Positions 32,478 to 44,585 of a stretch of DNA of 64,000 bases are shown in pieces (position 1 is the first letter of the stretch; every line of letters starts with the position of its first letter). The notes beneath the pieces are model-generated. The model saw nothing but the letters and a program-made list of their open reading frames with translations. It was not told where the DNA came from and did no database searches. Source of the stretch: Piromyces finnis (taxonomy: Eukaryota; Neocallimastigomycota; Neocallimastigomycetes; Neocallimastigales; Neocallimastigaceae); NCBI GenBank assembly GCA_002104945.1, contig MCFH01000019.1, forward strand, positions 590,501-654,500, given 5' to 3'. The position numbers and the translations under genes are program-made.

Positions 32478-32488
32478 GGTGTTTTTAT
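32478..32488 (-). promoter_or_regulatory. Probable self-priming site of Ty3-3
   Basis: Sense ATAAAAACACC directly follows LTR E2. LTR E1 carries TGTGTTTTTAT (complement of 20164-20174), complementary at 10 of 11 positions and placed 29 nt after its TATA box. The E2 copy has one more change. Confidence 0.7.
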
Positions 32489-33003
32489 TGTAACGCGATT
32501 CTATATAAAGAATTTATTAATGTAGGAATTAATAATATTTATATAGAAAAATAAATTTTGTATTCCCTATAAATCAATAAATTTATTTATTTAAAATAAT
32601 TTTTTTATTATTATTAAATTTTTTAAAAATAAATATTTAAATTTAAAAGTTAATAAATACACAACTATTTAATTTTTGATTCACATCACTTCTATTTATA
32701 CTTTTTCTAAATCTGATGTGGCTAAATTAAAAATTAAATTTTCTTTCTAAATTATTCTTTAAATTAATTAAAAATTACATAAAATGAATCTCGTGATAAA
32801 AATACATAAAATATTTAATTTTTCGAATATTCGAACTTATTCTTTTTCGAATAAGTTCTATAAGTTTATATGAGTCATAAATTAAATTGTTAAATAAATA
32901 ATTTAAAATAAATTTTGGATCAAGGTGTGAGTCGAACCCGAGTGATCCAGATTAATGTCTTAAATACTAACCATTAAGACAATATTAATTTTCTAATAGA
33001 TTC

Positions 33004-33521
33004 TGATACGAAGAAAAATATTATCTTAATTCTATAAATGAATATAGAAAGTGATAATATTTGTATCTAAAATTTAATAAATAAAAATAAATAAGAAAAT
33101 AAAAATAGAATAAATGATTTTTATACTTGTTCATTTGCAAGTCTTTGTTAGTTTAAAATATAAAATTATTTTATTTAATTATAAAGTTTTAATATTTAAT
33201 AACTCTTGTATTATTAAATATATATATGTTATGGTTTAATACATCTTGAATGTATGTAAATATAATCACAACTATTATTTTAATAAAATTTAATATTATT
33301 ATCTAATTTTACTGGATTATTAGGAACATCTTTTAAAATAAAATAATTCTATCACTATTTATACAAAATTATTATTTTAAAGTATAATTATAAACAAATA
33401 TAAACTATTTAATTTAAAACTAAATAAACAATTAAATAGACAAAAAGTTTACATTTATAGTTTTTAATTTAATAATTTTATACATGTTAATTATTTTAAT
33501 TTTCAACTATCTGTGTTTTAA

Positions 33522-33552
<31 letters not shown>

Positions 33553-35220
33553 AATTCATAATTTATAAATTTAATTATTTATCAATTCGTTGTAATAATT
33601 ATATTATATTTATTATATAATAATAATTATTAGCTTTAAATTAATAATATAAACTATTATTAAAATGTGAAAATAAAGGTAAAATTAGAAACTTAACTTA
33701 ATGAGTTTATTATAAGAAATTATAATAAACAAAACCAAATGTATCAGAATTATTTTGTGTATTTAATAGTTTTTTTAATATTTATTTTATTACTTATTAT
33801 TTTGTATAAAGTTATTTATTATAATTAATCTTATAATAATAACTCTTGATTTCTCAAATCGAACTCAAGAGTACTATTTATATGTTTTATTCTATTAAAT
33901 TAAAATTTCTAAGAACATTCTAATCTTAACAAGAATCTTTTTAGGAAAAGACTAGAAGAAAAACCTAAAAAGTTATTTGATTGATATTCTAATCATACCA
34001 ATCATCGTAATATTAAGTAAAACCGTTGATAACGGGTAAAACCTTAATATCCGATTTCCTATTACATACTAATATATAGTTGTATAATATTATTAATGTA
34101 ATTAGTATGTGTTTTATCTTTTATAATACAAGTATATATATAAATGAATGTATAAATACATAATTAAATAAATTAATTAATCTAATATAGCGAATGAATA
34201 ATTATTAACTAAATAAATATTTACAATATTTAACTTAACAAATAACTATAATAATAAATAAATATATTAATATAATCTAATGGATTAATGATTATTAACT
34301 AAATAAATTATTTGTAATATTTAATACTAAGAATAAATAATAAGTATTTATTCTTACATTCGTGTTAAGGAATGAACATAAATAGTTGAATTAGCTAGAA
34401 TTTTAGGAATTAACCATCAACTATTTATATTCCTTACTAGTGTTTAACTCTATTTTTAAAATATAAAAATTATAATATATAATTTTTATACATTTTTCTA
34501 GTAATTATTAATATTTTTATTATATAGTTATATTATTTGTATATAGTTATTTAAGACCTTTATTATTAGTATTAGTATAATTACTTATAATATTTTATAC
34601 TTATAAATTTTACAAAATTTTATTATTAAAATAGTTATAGGTATTTTATTATTATTTAAGGTTTATTTTATTAATTAACTTTATTGTATAATATTTTATA
34701 ATTTGAAATTATGACATAGAATTTAATTATAATTTTTACTAAAAGAGGCAACTGTTACACACAAAACAGAAGATACCTCGACAGAAAAATTATTATTTAT
34801 GTCTAAAAAAGGGCATAATTAATTGAATAATATAATTTTATTATATGTCATAATTAAATATATAATATATGATATGCAAAAATGTTACACATATCATAAA
34901 TTAAAATTTTATTAATTATAAATTAAAAATTTTTCTATTCAAATATTAAGAGATTATTCATAATATATATTAAGGATTTAATTAATATATGTTACAGTGA
35001 ATGATCCATATATTATGAATGAAATCAATTTAAATCCTTAGCTATCCAAAACCATTAAATTTCAAATAATGGATAGTTGGAAAAAGTACGAGGATTTTTG
35101 AGAAAAATTTTAAAAATTGAAAAATCAAAAATAAATTAAATGAATAAAAATTAAAATTAAATAAATTTTTATTTTTATAACTATTCAAGTGTTTTGTGAT
35201 ATCTTATTTGAACCGTAGCA
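33004..35220. repeat. Insert H (LTR-like, composite)
   Basis: It begins TGATACGAAG and ends CCGTAGCA, giving imperfect inverted ends TGATACG/CGTAGCA. The flanks share only ATTC, so its exact TSD is unclear (GATTC versus CATTC). It contains solo LTR J2; the remaining 1.4 kb is A/T-rich with a (TTA)n run at about 33526-33552 and no gene. Confidence 0.55.
33591..34358 (-). repeat. Solo LTR J2
   Basis: It is related to the Ty3-4 LTRs: start TGTAATAATTATATTATA, core ataataactcttgattt, end TTATTCTTACA. TSD TTCGT is at 33586-33590 and 34359-34363. 768 bp. Confidence 0.85.
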
Positions 35221-35234
35221 TTCGTTACAGGATG

Positions 35235-35273
35235 GTTATTTATATATCCTTCATATGTACCAAATCCATCAAA
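35235..35273 (-). pseudogene. Copia pre-integrase fragment
   Basis: A 39-bp coding piece (FDGFGTYEGYINN on the minus strand) lies between LTR C2 and the Ty3-3 target. It links the Copia protease end at 36535 with the integrase piece at 19998 and has the glycine-rich strand that precedes NLIS in Copia polyproteins. Confidence 0.65.
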
Positions 35274-36534
35274 TGTGAAGATATTAACTGGATTTAAAAC
35301 AAATTCAGATAATATCTATAATTAATTAAACATAATAACTGTGAAGATATTAACTGGATTTAAAACAAATTCAGATAATATCTATAATTAATTAAACATA
35401 ATAACTGTGAAGATATTAACTGGATTTAAAACAAATTCAGATAATATCTATAATTAATTAAACATAATAATTATAATTAAATAATTTCAATAATTATTTT
35501 AAAACACTTTTAAAAGTCACCTTTTAAATTTTGATTCAGTGAAAGGGTTATGATTTCAAAAATTTAATATCAATACACTATAACCCTTAACCAAAAATAA
35601 GCAAGTACGAAATAAGGTGTAACTCGCCAAAAACGATCGCTACGGCTGTAAGTGCTACGGTGATGAAACTAGGTTTATTGGAAAGCTTAGGAAGAAAGCT
35701 ACAATTTGGTACAATCGCGGTCCTTCTAACTGATCATTTAAGGAAGTTATGATCATTTAAAGATTTTATTAGGTAAATTAAAATCAATATGATATCAAGT
35801 ATGGATCATAAATATTTCTTATGACTTGATGAAATTAAAAATATATCAATAGGAATTTTAGTTATATTAATTTAATTAATGATAACGATTGTTACTAAAA
35901 ATAGAACTAGACCCATTTAGGTGTAACAGTTAACACCTATAAATTAAATAATCTTAATTATTATAAAATAGGTTAACGGCAAGTTTTATTAGAAATAATT
36001 TTGAAAATAATAATTATTTAATTATAACAAATATGTTATGGTAATATCAATTAATAATGATGAATTATTAATTGAATAGTTTTTATAATTACTAATTAGG
36101 ATCAACTGTTTAAATGATTAATCATATGTTTATTTTATTTTATGTCATGACAAACAAACAAACAAACAATCTTATTACTTATTTAATTATATTACTAATA
36201 TATTACATGTAATACTTTATTCTTATTAATATCAATTTAATAATCTGAACATAGAATATAAAAGAGAATGAATTGAATTCGATTTTAATTCTTTGTAAAG
36301 ATTATAGTTATAATCTTAATTATATAGTTACTTATAATATCATTTATATTATTCTTATTAAATAAATAAAAAATTTATAAAAAGTTATTTTAAAGTAAAT
36401 ATAAATTTTTCATTTTTCATTTGGGAGTTTAAGGTGTTATTTTATAATTAAACTTAATTTCTTAAAAAACATTTTTACTATATAATTAATAACATTCTGA
36501 CCTGGCCGCATAACCAAACCCAAAAAACTTAACA
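35274..36534. repeat. LTR C2 with tandemly tripled first 66 bp
   Basis: Same family as C1 (ends TGTGAAGATATT...AAAACTTAACA). The first 66 bp are present three times (starts 35274, 35340, 35406). A block of about 135 bp near 35980-36110 is absent from C1. No TSD is visible (TCAAA versus AGTAG); the left copy was probably lost. It interrupts the Copia frame. Confidence 0.85.
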
Positions 36535-37386
36535 AGTAGCATGCTGTATTGTTAGCACAATTCATTTTAATTTTCTTATGGTAAAATTCTTAAGAATATT
36601 TTTATTATTTGTAACATGTTCCGAAGCACCTGTATCGTATATCCAGCATGTATGATATTTATTTATATTTTTATTTAAATAATTGTTTATTTGAATGGAA
36701 TTTATATTGTGTTTTTCTAGTGTTGGTCTAAGCTCATCTAGTGTAAAAATATCATTGTAATTATTGATATTTTGCTTGTTACTATCGTATGAGATATTGT
36801 TTACTTTTCCATTAAACATATTATATTGACTATTGTGGTATTATTTGTGGCTTGACCTTCTTATATTGTGGCTTGATTTCCTATTATTATTATTATTTTT
36901 TGAATTATAGTAGCAATTTTCAGTGTTGTGATTATTCTTTTTGCAAATATCGCAGTATTTATTTTGTTTAAAATTCTTTCTAAAATTATTATTTTTATTT
37001 TTATGGAAAAATTTATCAAGGTAATCGACATCCATTTTATCTTCAGTGTTTATAAATATTTTTGGAGGTGTTATTTCATCGGCATGGTTCATAGTTTTAA
37101 TTCTTTCTTTGATAGAGTTGAATAATTCTGATGGTGTATTATAGGTATTTGATAGGATTATAATATTTCTAATATTGCTGGGTAATGAATTATACATGTA
37201 CCGCATTTTTTCTGCTTCGGTAAGTTGTGAATTATTTGATTCCATTAATCTAAAAAGTTCCATCATGTTGCTCAGAGTTTTAATAATTTCTTTTTCATTT
37301 CTTGCCTTCATATTATTAATCTTGTTTAACCAGCCTTCAAGGTTTACATCATCGTCTTGTTTAAACAGTTCAGTTAACTTGCTCAT
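36535..37386 (-). pseudogene. Copia Gag and protease
   Basis: Gag starts at 37386 (MSKLTELFKQDDDVNLEGWL). It has MRYMYNSLPSNIRNII and a zinc knuckle CDICKKNNHNTENC. A frame break at about 36841 separates it from the protease, CWIYDTGASEHVTNN (about 36640), the standard Copia active site. Upstream lie only about 95 bp before the presumed boundary, with an inverted repeat around 37440-37473 and no LTR. Confidence 0.85.
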
Positions 37387-37467
37387 GACTTCATAAGCTG
37401 TATTAAGTCCTTAGGTAGCTATGAATGTTATCATCTATACTTCCATATTTAAATAAATATTTCAAGT

Positions 37468-39804
37468 ATGGAAGAATCTCAAAATATACAATATTTTCCT
37501 GTTGAGGATATTGATTATATATGTAACGAAATTTCTAAAAATTTTAAAGAAAATAAAAGATTGACACCTTATATTGATCAAGTAAATAATAAAGTAAGAA
37601 ATTATTTAAAGAAAAAAATCAAAGCAGAAGAAATTGACTGTGATATGTTTGCTAAAATAATTGTGGATAAAATCAAATTTCGTATGATAAAAGAAAATAC
37701 TCATGTTGGTATTTTAGCAGCTCAATCAGTTGGTGAACCTGTAACACAATCAGCATTAAGTTATTTCCACAAATTATACAAATGATAAAAATGAATTGAA
37801 AAAATTATAAATTAACCCATAATAAAATGGATTATAGTATAATTCATTTATATTTTAAACCAAATTATGATATTTTATTTAAGAAGAAAATAGCAAATCA
37901 AATGGAATACAGAATATTAAATGATGTTATTTTAAATGTTTTGTATAATGGATTTACACTTCGTTTTTATTTTTGTCGTCATTCCATATTTAATTTAAAA
38001 ATTCATCCAAAAGCTATTTTCGAATATGTAATTAAATATTTAGAAAACACCAATAATATATTGTTTACATGGGAATCATCTCTAAATCTTGAAGATCTTT
38101 ACATTAAATTTATTCAACCTGCTTAAAAGATTCTTGATTGGTTTGATGATCATAAAATTGATTATATAGTTGATTCAGATATGCTTTGTGTTTTTAAACC
38201 AGGAATTAATGAACATATTTGTAAAATATTGACCTTAAAACAGATTATATATTTAACAATAAAACAATTAAACACACGATAAAATAAAAACAGGAGTTTC
38301 TTTTTTAAAAATTATCTTCTTTATTAATGGTTAGAAATAAAATAACAATTACATCGATTCAATTGATAAAATTTACACGTATTTATATTTTTTCATAATT
38401 ATATTCTAATATATTATTCTATTTAGATAAACATATATTTAATATAAAATAAACAAAACTAATCTAATTAAATAATAAAATAATAAAACTAAACTAAAAC
38501 TAATTCATTATACTTTTAATTCAATTTGAGTAAACTCAAAATTGAATAAAGCTCATGTATTATCTATAAATTAATTTAATATTATCAATACTATTCTTAA
38601 TATATTTCCTATTGAAATATAAACACATCTATTTTTAAAACTCAGTTAAAATTATTAAACTATTCTAAATTTAAATAAGAAAGTATATTATTATTAAACT
38701 ATTCTAAAATTAAATAAAAAGTATTTAAAGTTATTATGAATATTTAAAATATTTGAAATATTTAAATTTAATTAAGATTCTTTTGTTCCTTAAATTTAAA
38801 TATTTATCTTTATTTAATTTTGACGGAATTATTATAAAATAATTTATTATTAAATTATTCCATTGAATATTAAAAATTTCATAGTTAATTTTAATAAATA
38901 TTAATTTATTATTTAATAATTAATAGTTAATTATTAAATAATCTAAAGATATATATTATATCTTTACAATATTAATAATAATGATAATGAAGAAAATAAT
39001 TATAATTCTGATAATAAAAATAATAATATTAATATTAATAATGATGTAGATATAAATAATAGCATTAATAACAGTATTATTGAATATGATGATAATGAAA
39101 GTAATTTCCTTATAGATTATTTTAATGAACAGAATTTTGAATTTGAAGAATTTGATAATATTGTTTACTTGATAAGTCATTTCGTTAATTTAGATAATGA
39201 AGATATTAACAAAGTATTAAATAATGTTGTATTATCAGGAGCTAAAGATATTGTTAAATTTACATTGAAAGCTATAGGTAATGAACATTATATAGAGATT
39301 ATAGGGTTAGATTTAGATAAACTTTTTAAAGAAGAATACATTGATAAGGAACAATCTACATATTTAGTCTATGCCAATTTATTCAATATTGATTTTGAAT
39401 TACATAAAAAGAATATTTTAAAGCAGTTAATAAAAATTGTTAATGCAGATATTACTTCATATAATATGCAACATATAGAATTATTAACTAATTTCATATG
39501 TCGTGATAATACGATTACACCACCGATGTCTTGTTTTGGAATGAAAAATGGTAATTATTCTTTTATATCTCGATTATCTTTTGAAGATCCTTTTAGGGTA
39601 ATTCAGGATGTCTTTTATGGTGTCAGAGATTATTTAACATCTATATCTTCAAAGTTAATTACCGGAATATTCAATGATGAAGAAGAAAAGAATGAAAATA
39701 CAATTAATAATGAAAACACTATTAATACTGAGAATATTATTAATAATAAAAATACAGAAAATAATGAAAACAATAAAAATATTGAAAATACTAAATATTA
39801 TTAA
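37468..39804 (+). pseudogene. RNA polymerase largest subunit (RPB1-like), viral, C-terminal half
   Basis: The first piece (to 37785) has GILAAQSVGEPVTQSALSYFH, the bridge-helix/trigger-loop box of all largest subunits. After a frame break and a missing trigger-loop tail, 37827-38219 gives YFKPNYDILFKKKIANQMEY, as in NCLDV homologues, with TAA at 38124. LTR A2 follows. The frame then reopens at 38969 with a long asparagine-rich insert, leading into the clamp-end region YNMQHIELLTNFICRDN and SRLSFEDPFRVIQDVFYGV to the stop at 39804. The first two thirds of the gene are absent; Copia sequence lies where they should be. It encoded viral transcription machinery. Confidence 0.85.
38220..38968 (-). 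repeat. Solo LTR A2
   Basis: 749 bp, a diverged A subfamily, TGTAAAATATTGACC...ATATCTTTACA. TSD ATATT is at 38215-38219 and 38969-38973. It disrupts the RPB1 remnant. Confidence 0.9.
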
Positions 39805-40065
39805 TAATGAATAATATTTCATATTTTTAATTTTTATTTATTATATGTTATAATATTTTTTAAATAATATTAATTTAAATTTTTTTTTGTAATTTAAAAG
39901 TAAAATGTTTATGATATTATAATATTTGTAATAAAATAATTATAAAATTTTTTAAAAAATAAAAATATGAAAAGTTTTTAAATAATATTTTGTATATAAT
40001 AAATTATTTAAATATTTTAAATAATTTAAATAATTTTTATTGAATTATTAATAATATAAATCAAA
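39805..40065. other. AT-rich spacer between convergent viral genes
   Basis: Only A/T runs between the ends of the RPB1 and DNA polymerase remnants. Confidence 0.6.
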
Positions 40066-43000
40066 TTATAATAAATCGCTAATATTATTATTTAATACCT
40101 TTAATAAATTTTTAAATCCTGTTTCTACACAATGATAATAATAATATTGATAATCTAGTTTAGGCTTGATGATATCTTTATTTTTAGTAGCTTTTTCACA
40201 TATATTCTTATACAAGTCTAAAGACATGATTTTATCACCTAATAAAGTTGAATTTTTATTAAATGAAAATGAATTGGTATCTATGATAATATAATCTACT
40301 TTTTCACCAATTTTGTAATCCAAATTATACATTTTATGATTATTAACAAATAATAAGACATAATAAGATTTGTTGACATACTTTGGTCCAATAGACAATT
40401 TCATAATCAACTTTTCTAATTGTACGTTACCAGAAAGAAATTTATTTTTCATTTCTAATACCTTATGACGTATCTCTTTTTCTGGATAATCAAAAAGAAT
40501 CATGTATAAAAATATTTTATAGTAATCTCTAATGAAAATACAAGTATTTTTTTTTAATAATATCTATTCCTTTAATATAAAACTCTGATGCATTTGCCAA
40601 AACACCACAATACTTTTTTTGGATATGATCAACATTCTTTTAAATGTGTTTTCATATTTTAAATGCATTCCATCTGGTAATTGATTGGTAACATATTCAG
40701 CTACTGAATGACAATCTTTAATAAAGCTGTTTACATCGAAATCTTTAGAATTACTTTTATCTTTATCACTTTATATATTATTATTATTACCATCATCCTT
40801 ATTAATATCCCTATTATTAGAGATATTATTTTTATTTAAATTATTTTTATTATTTAAATTATTTAAGTTTTCCAAATATTCTTTTTTGTATTCGATTAAG
40901 CATGAATCTGTATCACCATAAGTTACTCTAAAATTAGTATTTCCACAGATTAAATCAATAGTTTTATTTAAAGTAGTTTCTTCCCATTCCTGTAGTACAT
41001 TCAGCACCTGGTAAGAATCTTAAATATTTTAAGGAACTTGAACCAAGACATCCATAATGGTTCAATTATGGTAGCACCTTTATAACTAGAAATATCCGAA
41101 TTATCAATATCAACACATATATTATTGTCATAACAATATTTATATAACAAATTGGCAAACTTTTTATTCTGACCATTTTTATAAACTTTATCCACACGAA
41201 TTCTTGAAGTTTTAGCGATTTCTAAGAGTTGAATCCATTGATACGAAATGTTAAATATTTCCAGAGTTAAGATGGAATCATAATACAATACATGGCTACT
41301 TTATTTAAAGAATCATCAGTATTTTCATGAATTAAGTAAAACATATCTTTGTAGGGAAAATCAATCTTGTGCTTATTCAATAACTGTTCTGATACATAAT
41401 TTAAACTAGCAGAAGGTAAATTTAAAGATTTTGCACATTTGAAAATATCAATTGCTATTCTTTCCGAAATCTTAAGTTCAACTTCATTACTTGAGGTAGT
41501 TATAAATTTTGTAGGCATATTCCGAATTCTATTAGCTTTGAAAGATGAATCCTTATCATCAATGATTAAATGCATACTAGTTCTTTGTGCAAAATATCTG
41601 TAATCAAATTCAAAAGCATTATATCCAATAATCAAATCAGGATCTAAATTTCGAATTTGTTTAAAAAATTCACAAATTAAGTCATATTCAGATTCAATAA
41701 AAATAATATCATATTTATCATTTAAAACATTATTTTTTAAAAGTTTATCTTTTTTTGATTTTTCATGTTTAATAATAAATACTTCAATTGGTTCTAATAA
41801 AGTGGTAAAGATATCAAACGCCACAGACTAATATCTTTAATGTAACTTAAGCCATAAATATTATTATTTAAGTTACACGAATTATATTACAGAAAAAGAA
41901 AATGGGACATAATTTATTTATTAATAATTAAAGTTTAAAACAAAATAAATTATTAATTTGTTTTTAATGTTTAATAAATAAATTAAAATTCTCAATTCAA
42001 ACTCATAGTTTTAGTATTGTTTTTCATAGAAATAGATAAATAATATATATGATTAATATATCAATAATACATAGGCACATATTCAAATTGAATAATACTT
42101 AATTTGAATTGCCAATTGTATTTTATTAAAAATAGTTATAGTTTAAATATTTATTAATAATTAAGATTTTAGTGTAGATTTTAAATAATAATATATAAGA
42201 AATAAATAGTTATAATATAATATAAATGTATTGAGGAAAAATATAAATAGAAGATATTTTTCATCATTTTATCGATATAATTGTTATTAACAATTTTATT
42301 ACAATAAATTAATAAAAAACTATTTTTTATAAAACATATTTATTTTGTATTGTTATTGTGATAGGTTAGATATCCTAATCTATTCAGTTTAGTGTCTGAC
42401 TTAACAAAAGTTTCCTCTTTTACTGTATTGTCATTATTATTTAAAGAATCATCTTTAATTAACTTAACATTTACTACACTATTATTTAACATACTTTTTA
42501 ATTTATTATATCTTTTTTTAGTATCAGAATGATATGTAAAATTATTATTTAAAAGTTTCTTTAATCTATTATATCTATTTTTTACTTCAGTATTATTATT
42601 TATAATAATAGTGTCTTTATTAACATCATTACCTTTATTATTCATAACTTTATTATCGTTGATATCAATATTAATATTATTATAATTATCATTATTATTT
42701 ATATTAGATTTAATATTATAATTATTATTATTATCTGACTTATTATATATATTACTATTATTAATTACATTTTTATTATTATCATATTGATTATTAATAT
42801 CATTATTTTCACTATTATCATTATCTATATTATTATTGATATTATTTTCATCAAAAAAATTAAACTTTTTACATGAATCATTAAATTTATTAATATCAAT
42901 AAATGAAATAAATGAAGGATCTATTTCATTTAGTTTTAATTCGTTTACTATATTATTTTTATCTTTATATTTAACACAAATGGTAATGTTTCTTTGGATG

Positions 43001-43577
43001 TCTTTATAATGATATACAATACTAATAGTCGATATAAAATCATTATATAAATAACTATTTGGAAAAGATCCAAAATCATGAGACATACATTCAATATCAA
43101 ACGATAATATGGATGATTCTGGATATTTATCAATATTTTTTGCATGAATACTTTTATAGCTAACAATATATTCATTATTAAAAGTAGTATAATGATCTGA
43201 ATTATTTTCTTGATAACTTTTCGAATAAATCCATCCAATAGTATCCTAATTTTGAATGGAAAGAAAAGATGATACTATATCCACATTAAATAACGTTGAT
43301 TGGAATGAAACATATTCAGAATATTTTTTAAATACACTTTGTAAATTGTTTGTTCTCCATCAAGATAATGTCGTAATAATATTTTTTTCAAGACTTCTTT
43401 TTTATTATTAATATAATCGAAATTTCTATTTACCGAATCAGAATATTTAAATAAAGGAAAATCCTTAATCACAACAGCTATTTTACTATCATTTTCATTG
43501 TAACCAAATCCAATAATAATAGGATAATCATCCTTAATGAACAATTCCCAATTATAAATATAACAAGTTAATGACAT
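40066..43577 (-). pseudogene. Family B DNA polymerase, NCLDV type (multiply broken)
   Basis: It begins at 43577 (MSLTCYIYNWELF). The Exo I box SFDIEC lies at about 43095, followed by SHDFGSFP. An asparagine-rich insert follows, and LTR B2 interrupts at 41804-42406. Exo II is YNAFEFDY (about 41610). Exo III has the broken YYDS at about 41280. Then KGATIIEP runs almost directly into the sequence around motif C (YGDTDS, about 40910). Motif A and most of motif B, over a hundred codons, are gone. A TAA (40771), the stretch HLKYENTFKRMLI (about 40640) and the thumb domain (40066-40503, GNVQLEKLIMKLSIG) follow. Other breaks are at about 43270 (frameshift plus TAG), 41285 and 41010. This was the replicative polymerase of the integrated virus. 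Confidence 0.9.
41804..42406 (+). repeat. Solo LTR B2
   Basis: 603 bp. GGTAAAGATATC (first T of TGTAAAG mutated) ... GACTTAACA. TSD AAAGT is at 41799-41803 and 42407-42411. TATA box TATAAATAG at about 42244. The polymerase frame on the two sides is compatible, so the gene was still readable here when the LTR arrived. Confidence 0.85.
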
Positions 43578-43609
43578 TATAATTAATAAATTATATTTTT
43601 GTTATTGTA

Positions 43610-43740
43610 TTTATTTATTAAAATTATCTGTTTATTAATATTCATGTATATATGCATATATGTATATGTATATATATATGTATACATTTATGTATATATG
43701 TTTATGTATATATAATAACAATATATTTTAATATATATAA
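43610..43740. repeat. Alternating TA/TG low-complexity tract
   Basis: Repeated tatgtatata units upstream of the DNA polymerase start. Simple sequence; the open frames across it are not genes. Confidence 0.7.
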
Positions 43741-43815
43741 TATCTATACCAAATACAATTATTTTTTTATATGTTTTCCATATATATATTTTAAATATAA
43801 AAAATCATTTATAAT

Positions 43816-44255
43816 TTACAATAAAATATATTTATCATTAATAATCAGATTATATATGTATAAATAGTGAATAATATCAAAAGTATATTCCATATAATCT
43901 TCATTAGCATTCATATTGATTATATCCTTAAAAAGTTCATTAACTTTATTCTTATATTCTGGATTATCAAGATTTTCGGAATCAAAATTAGAAAATTCAT
44001 AATTTTTAATAATAAAGATTACATATAACATTGGCATATTTAATTTGCTAAATCGGATTTCATTTCATCGGAAGTATTCCTATTAATTATATGGACCTTT
44101 ATAAAATTTAAAAATTCTTTAATGTATAAAGAATTATTATACTTTCCAGTAGTAGTGCTTATCAGTTTGTACTGGATTTGTTGAAGTATAAATTTTTCAT
44201 AACCATTACTTTTTCTTTTTAATTGGTGAGTAATTTTAATAGAATCTATACTCAT
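43816..44255 (-). pseudogene. Unknown virus-region gene, probably one frame-broken ORF
   Basis: Two consecutive minus frames, 44255-44040 (MSIDSIKITHQLKRKSNGY) and 44037-43816 (MPMLYVIFIIKNYEF), touch end to start but in different phase. A single gene of about 145 codons with a frameshift at 44040 is the simplest reading; two tiny genes is the alternative. The sequence is lysine/asparagine-rich and mostly helical, with no recognised family. It lies upstream of the DNA polymerase on the same strand. Confidence 0.4.
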
Positions 44256-44585
44256 TATATTTATTAAATTATTTTATTAAATGAATTGGATTATATTAAT
44301 CATTTTATATTATTTTTTTTCAGTTACTTATTTAATAAATTAATTGATATATATATTACATACATAATATATGTATATTATGGATATATATATATTATAA
44401 TATGTTATTAAAATATAAATAAATATAATTATTTATATTCAAATTTTAAATTTGAAAATAGAAATAATAGAATTAATAAATATAAATAAATATTTTATTT
44501 ATAACAAATGATTTAATATTTTATATATTTAATATTTATAAACAATAAAAAAATAGACTAGTTCATTCTTCTTTAAAGAATTAGT

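Larger units (their letters stand above)
19999..35229 (-). mobile_element. Ty3-3: chromovirus carrying three further insertions
   Basis: LTR E copies at 19999-20520 and 32489-35229 bound a minus-strand gag-pol (27972-32215). TSD GGATG stands at 19994-19998 and 35230-35234, both within the Copia frame. Other insertions have swollen it to 15.2 kb: solo LTR D2, the complete Ty3-2, and the H/J2 block in its 5' LTR. Without these it would be about 5.8 kb. Confidence 0.9.
32489..35229 (-). repeat. 5' LTR (E2) of Ty3-3, interrupted
   Basis: LTR E sequence 32489-33003 plus the last 9 bp TTCGTTACA at 35221-35229. It is very similar to E1 but split by insert H close to its outer end. It is followed by TSD GGATG. 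Confidence 0.85.
13334..37480 (-). mobile_element. Copia element without LTRs, split by nested insertions
   Basis: Four minus-strand pieces follow one another in Copia order: gag and protease (36535-37386), a short pre-integrase piece (35235-35273), integrase (18826-19998), and RT/RNase H (13359-15500). The gaps are filled by LTR C2, Ty3-3 and the LTR A1 stack. The last two have perfect TSDs, so one element was split. No Copia LTR is found at either end. The outer limits are set here by a 13-mer AAAATATACAATA at 13321-13333 and 37481-37493. It could be a TSD of an LTR-less copy, or chance in AT-rich DNA. Confidence 0.7.

Noticed and set aside
35235-35273. Small host exon next to LTR C2
   Set aside because: It continues the Copia polyprotein across the GGATG target site and needs no separate gene.
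15580-36534. C1 and C2 as the two LTRs of one 21-kb element
   Set aside because: C1 has its own perfect TSD TACTG inside LTR G, and the sequence between belongs to Copia and Ty3-3 with their own TSDs.
43652-43867. Open frame over the TA/TG tract
   Set aside because: The peptide is just repeated Tyr/Ile/Cys from simple sequence.
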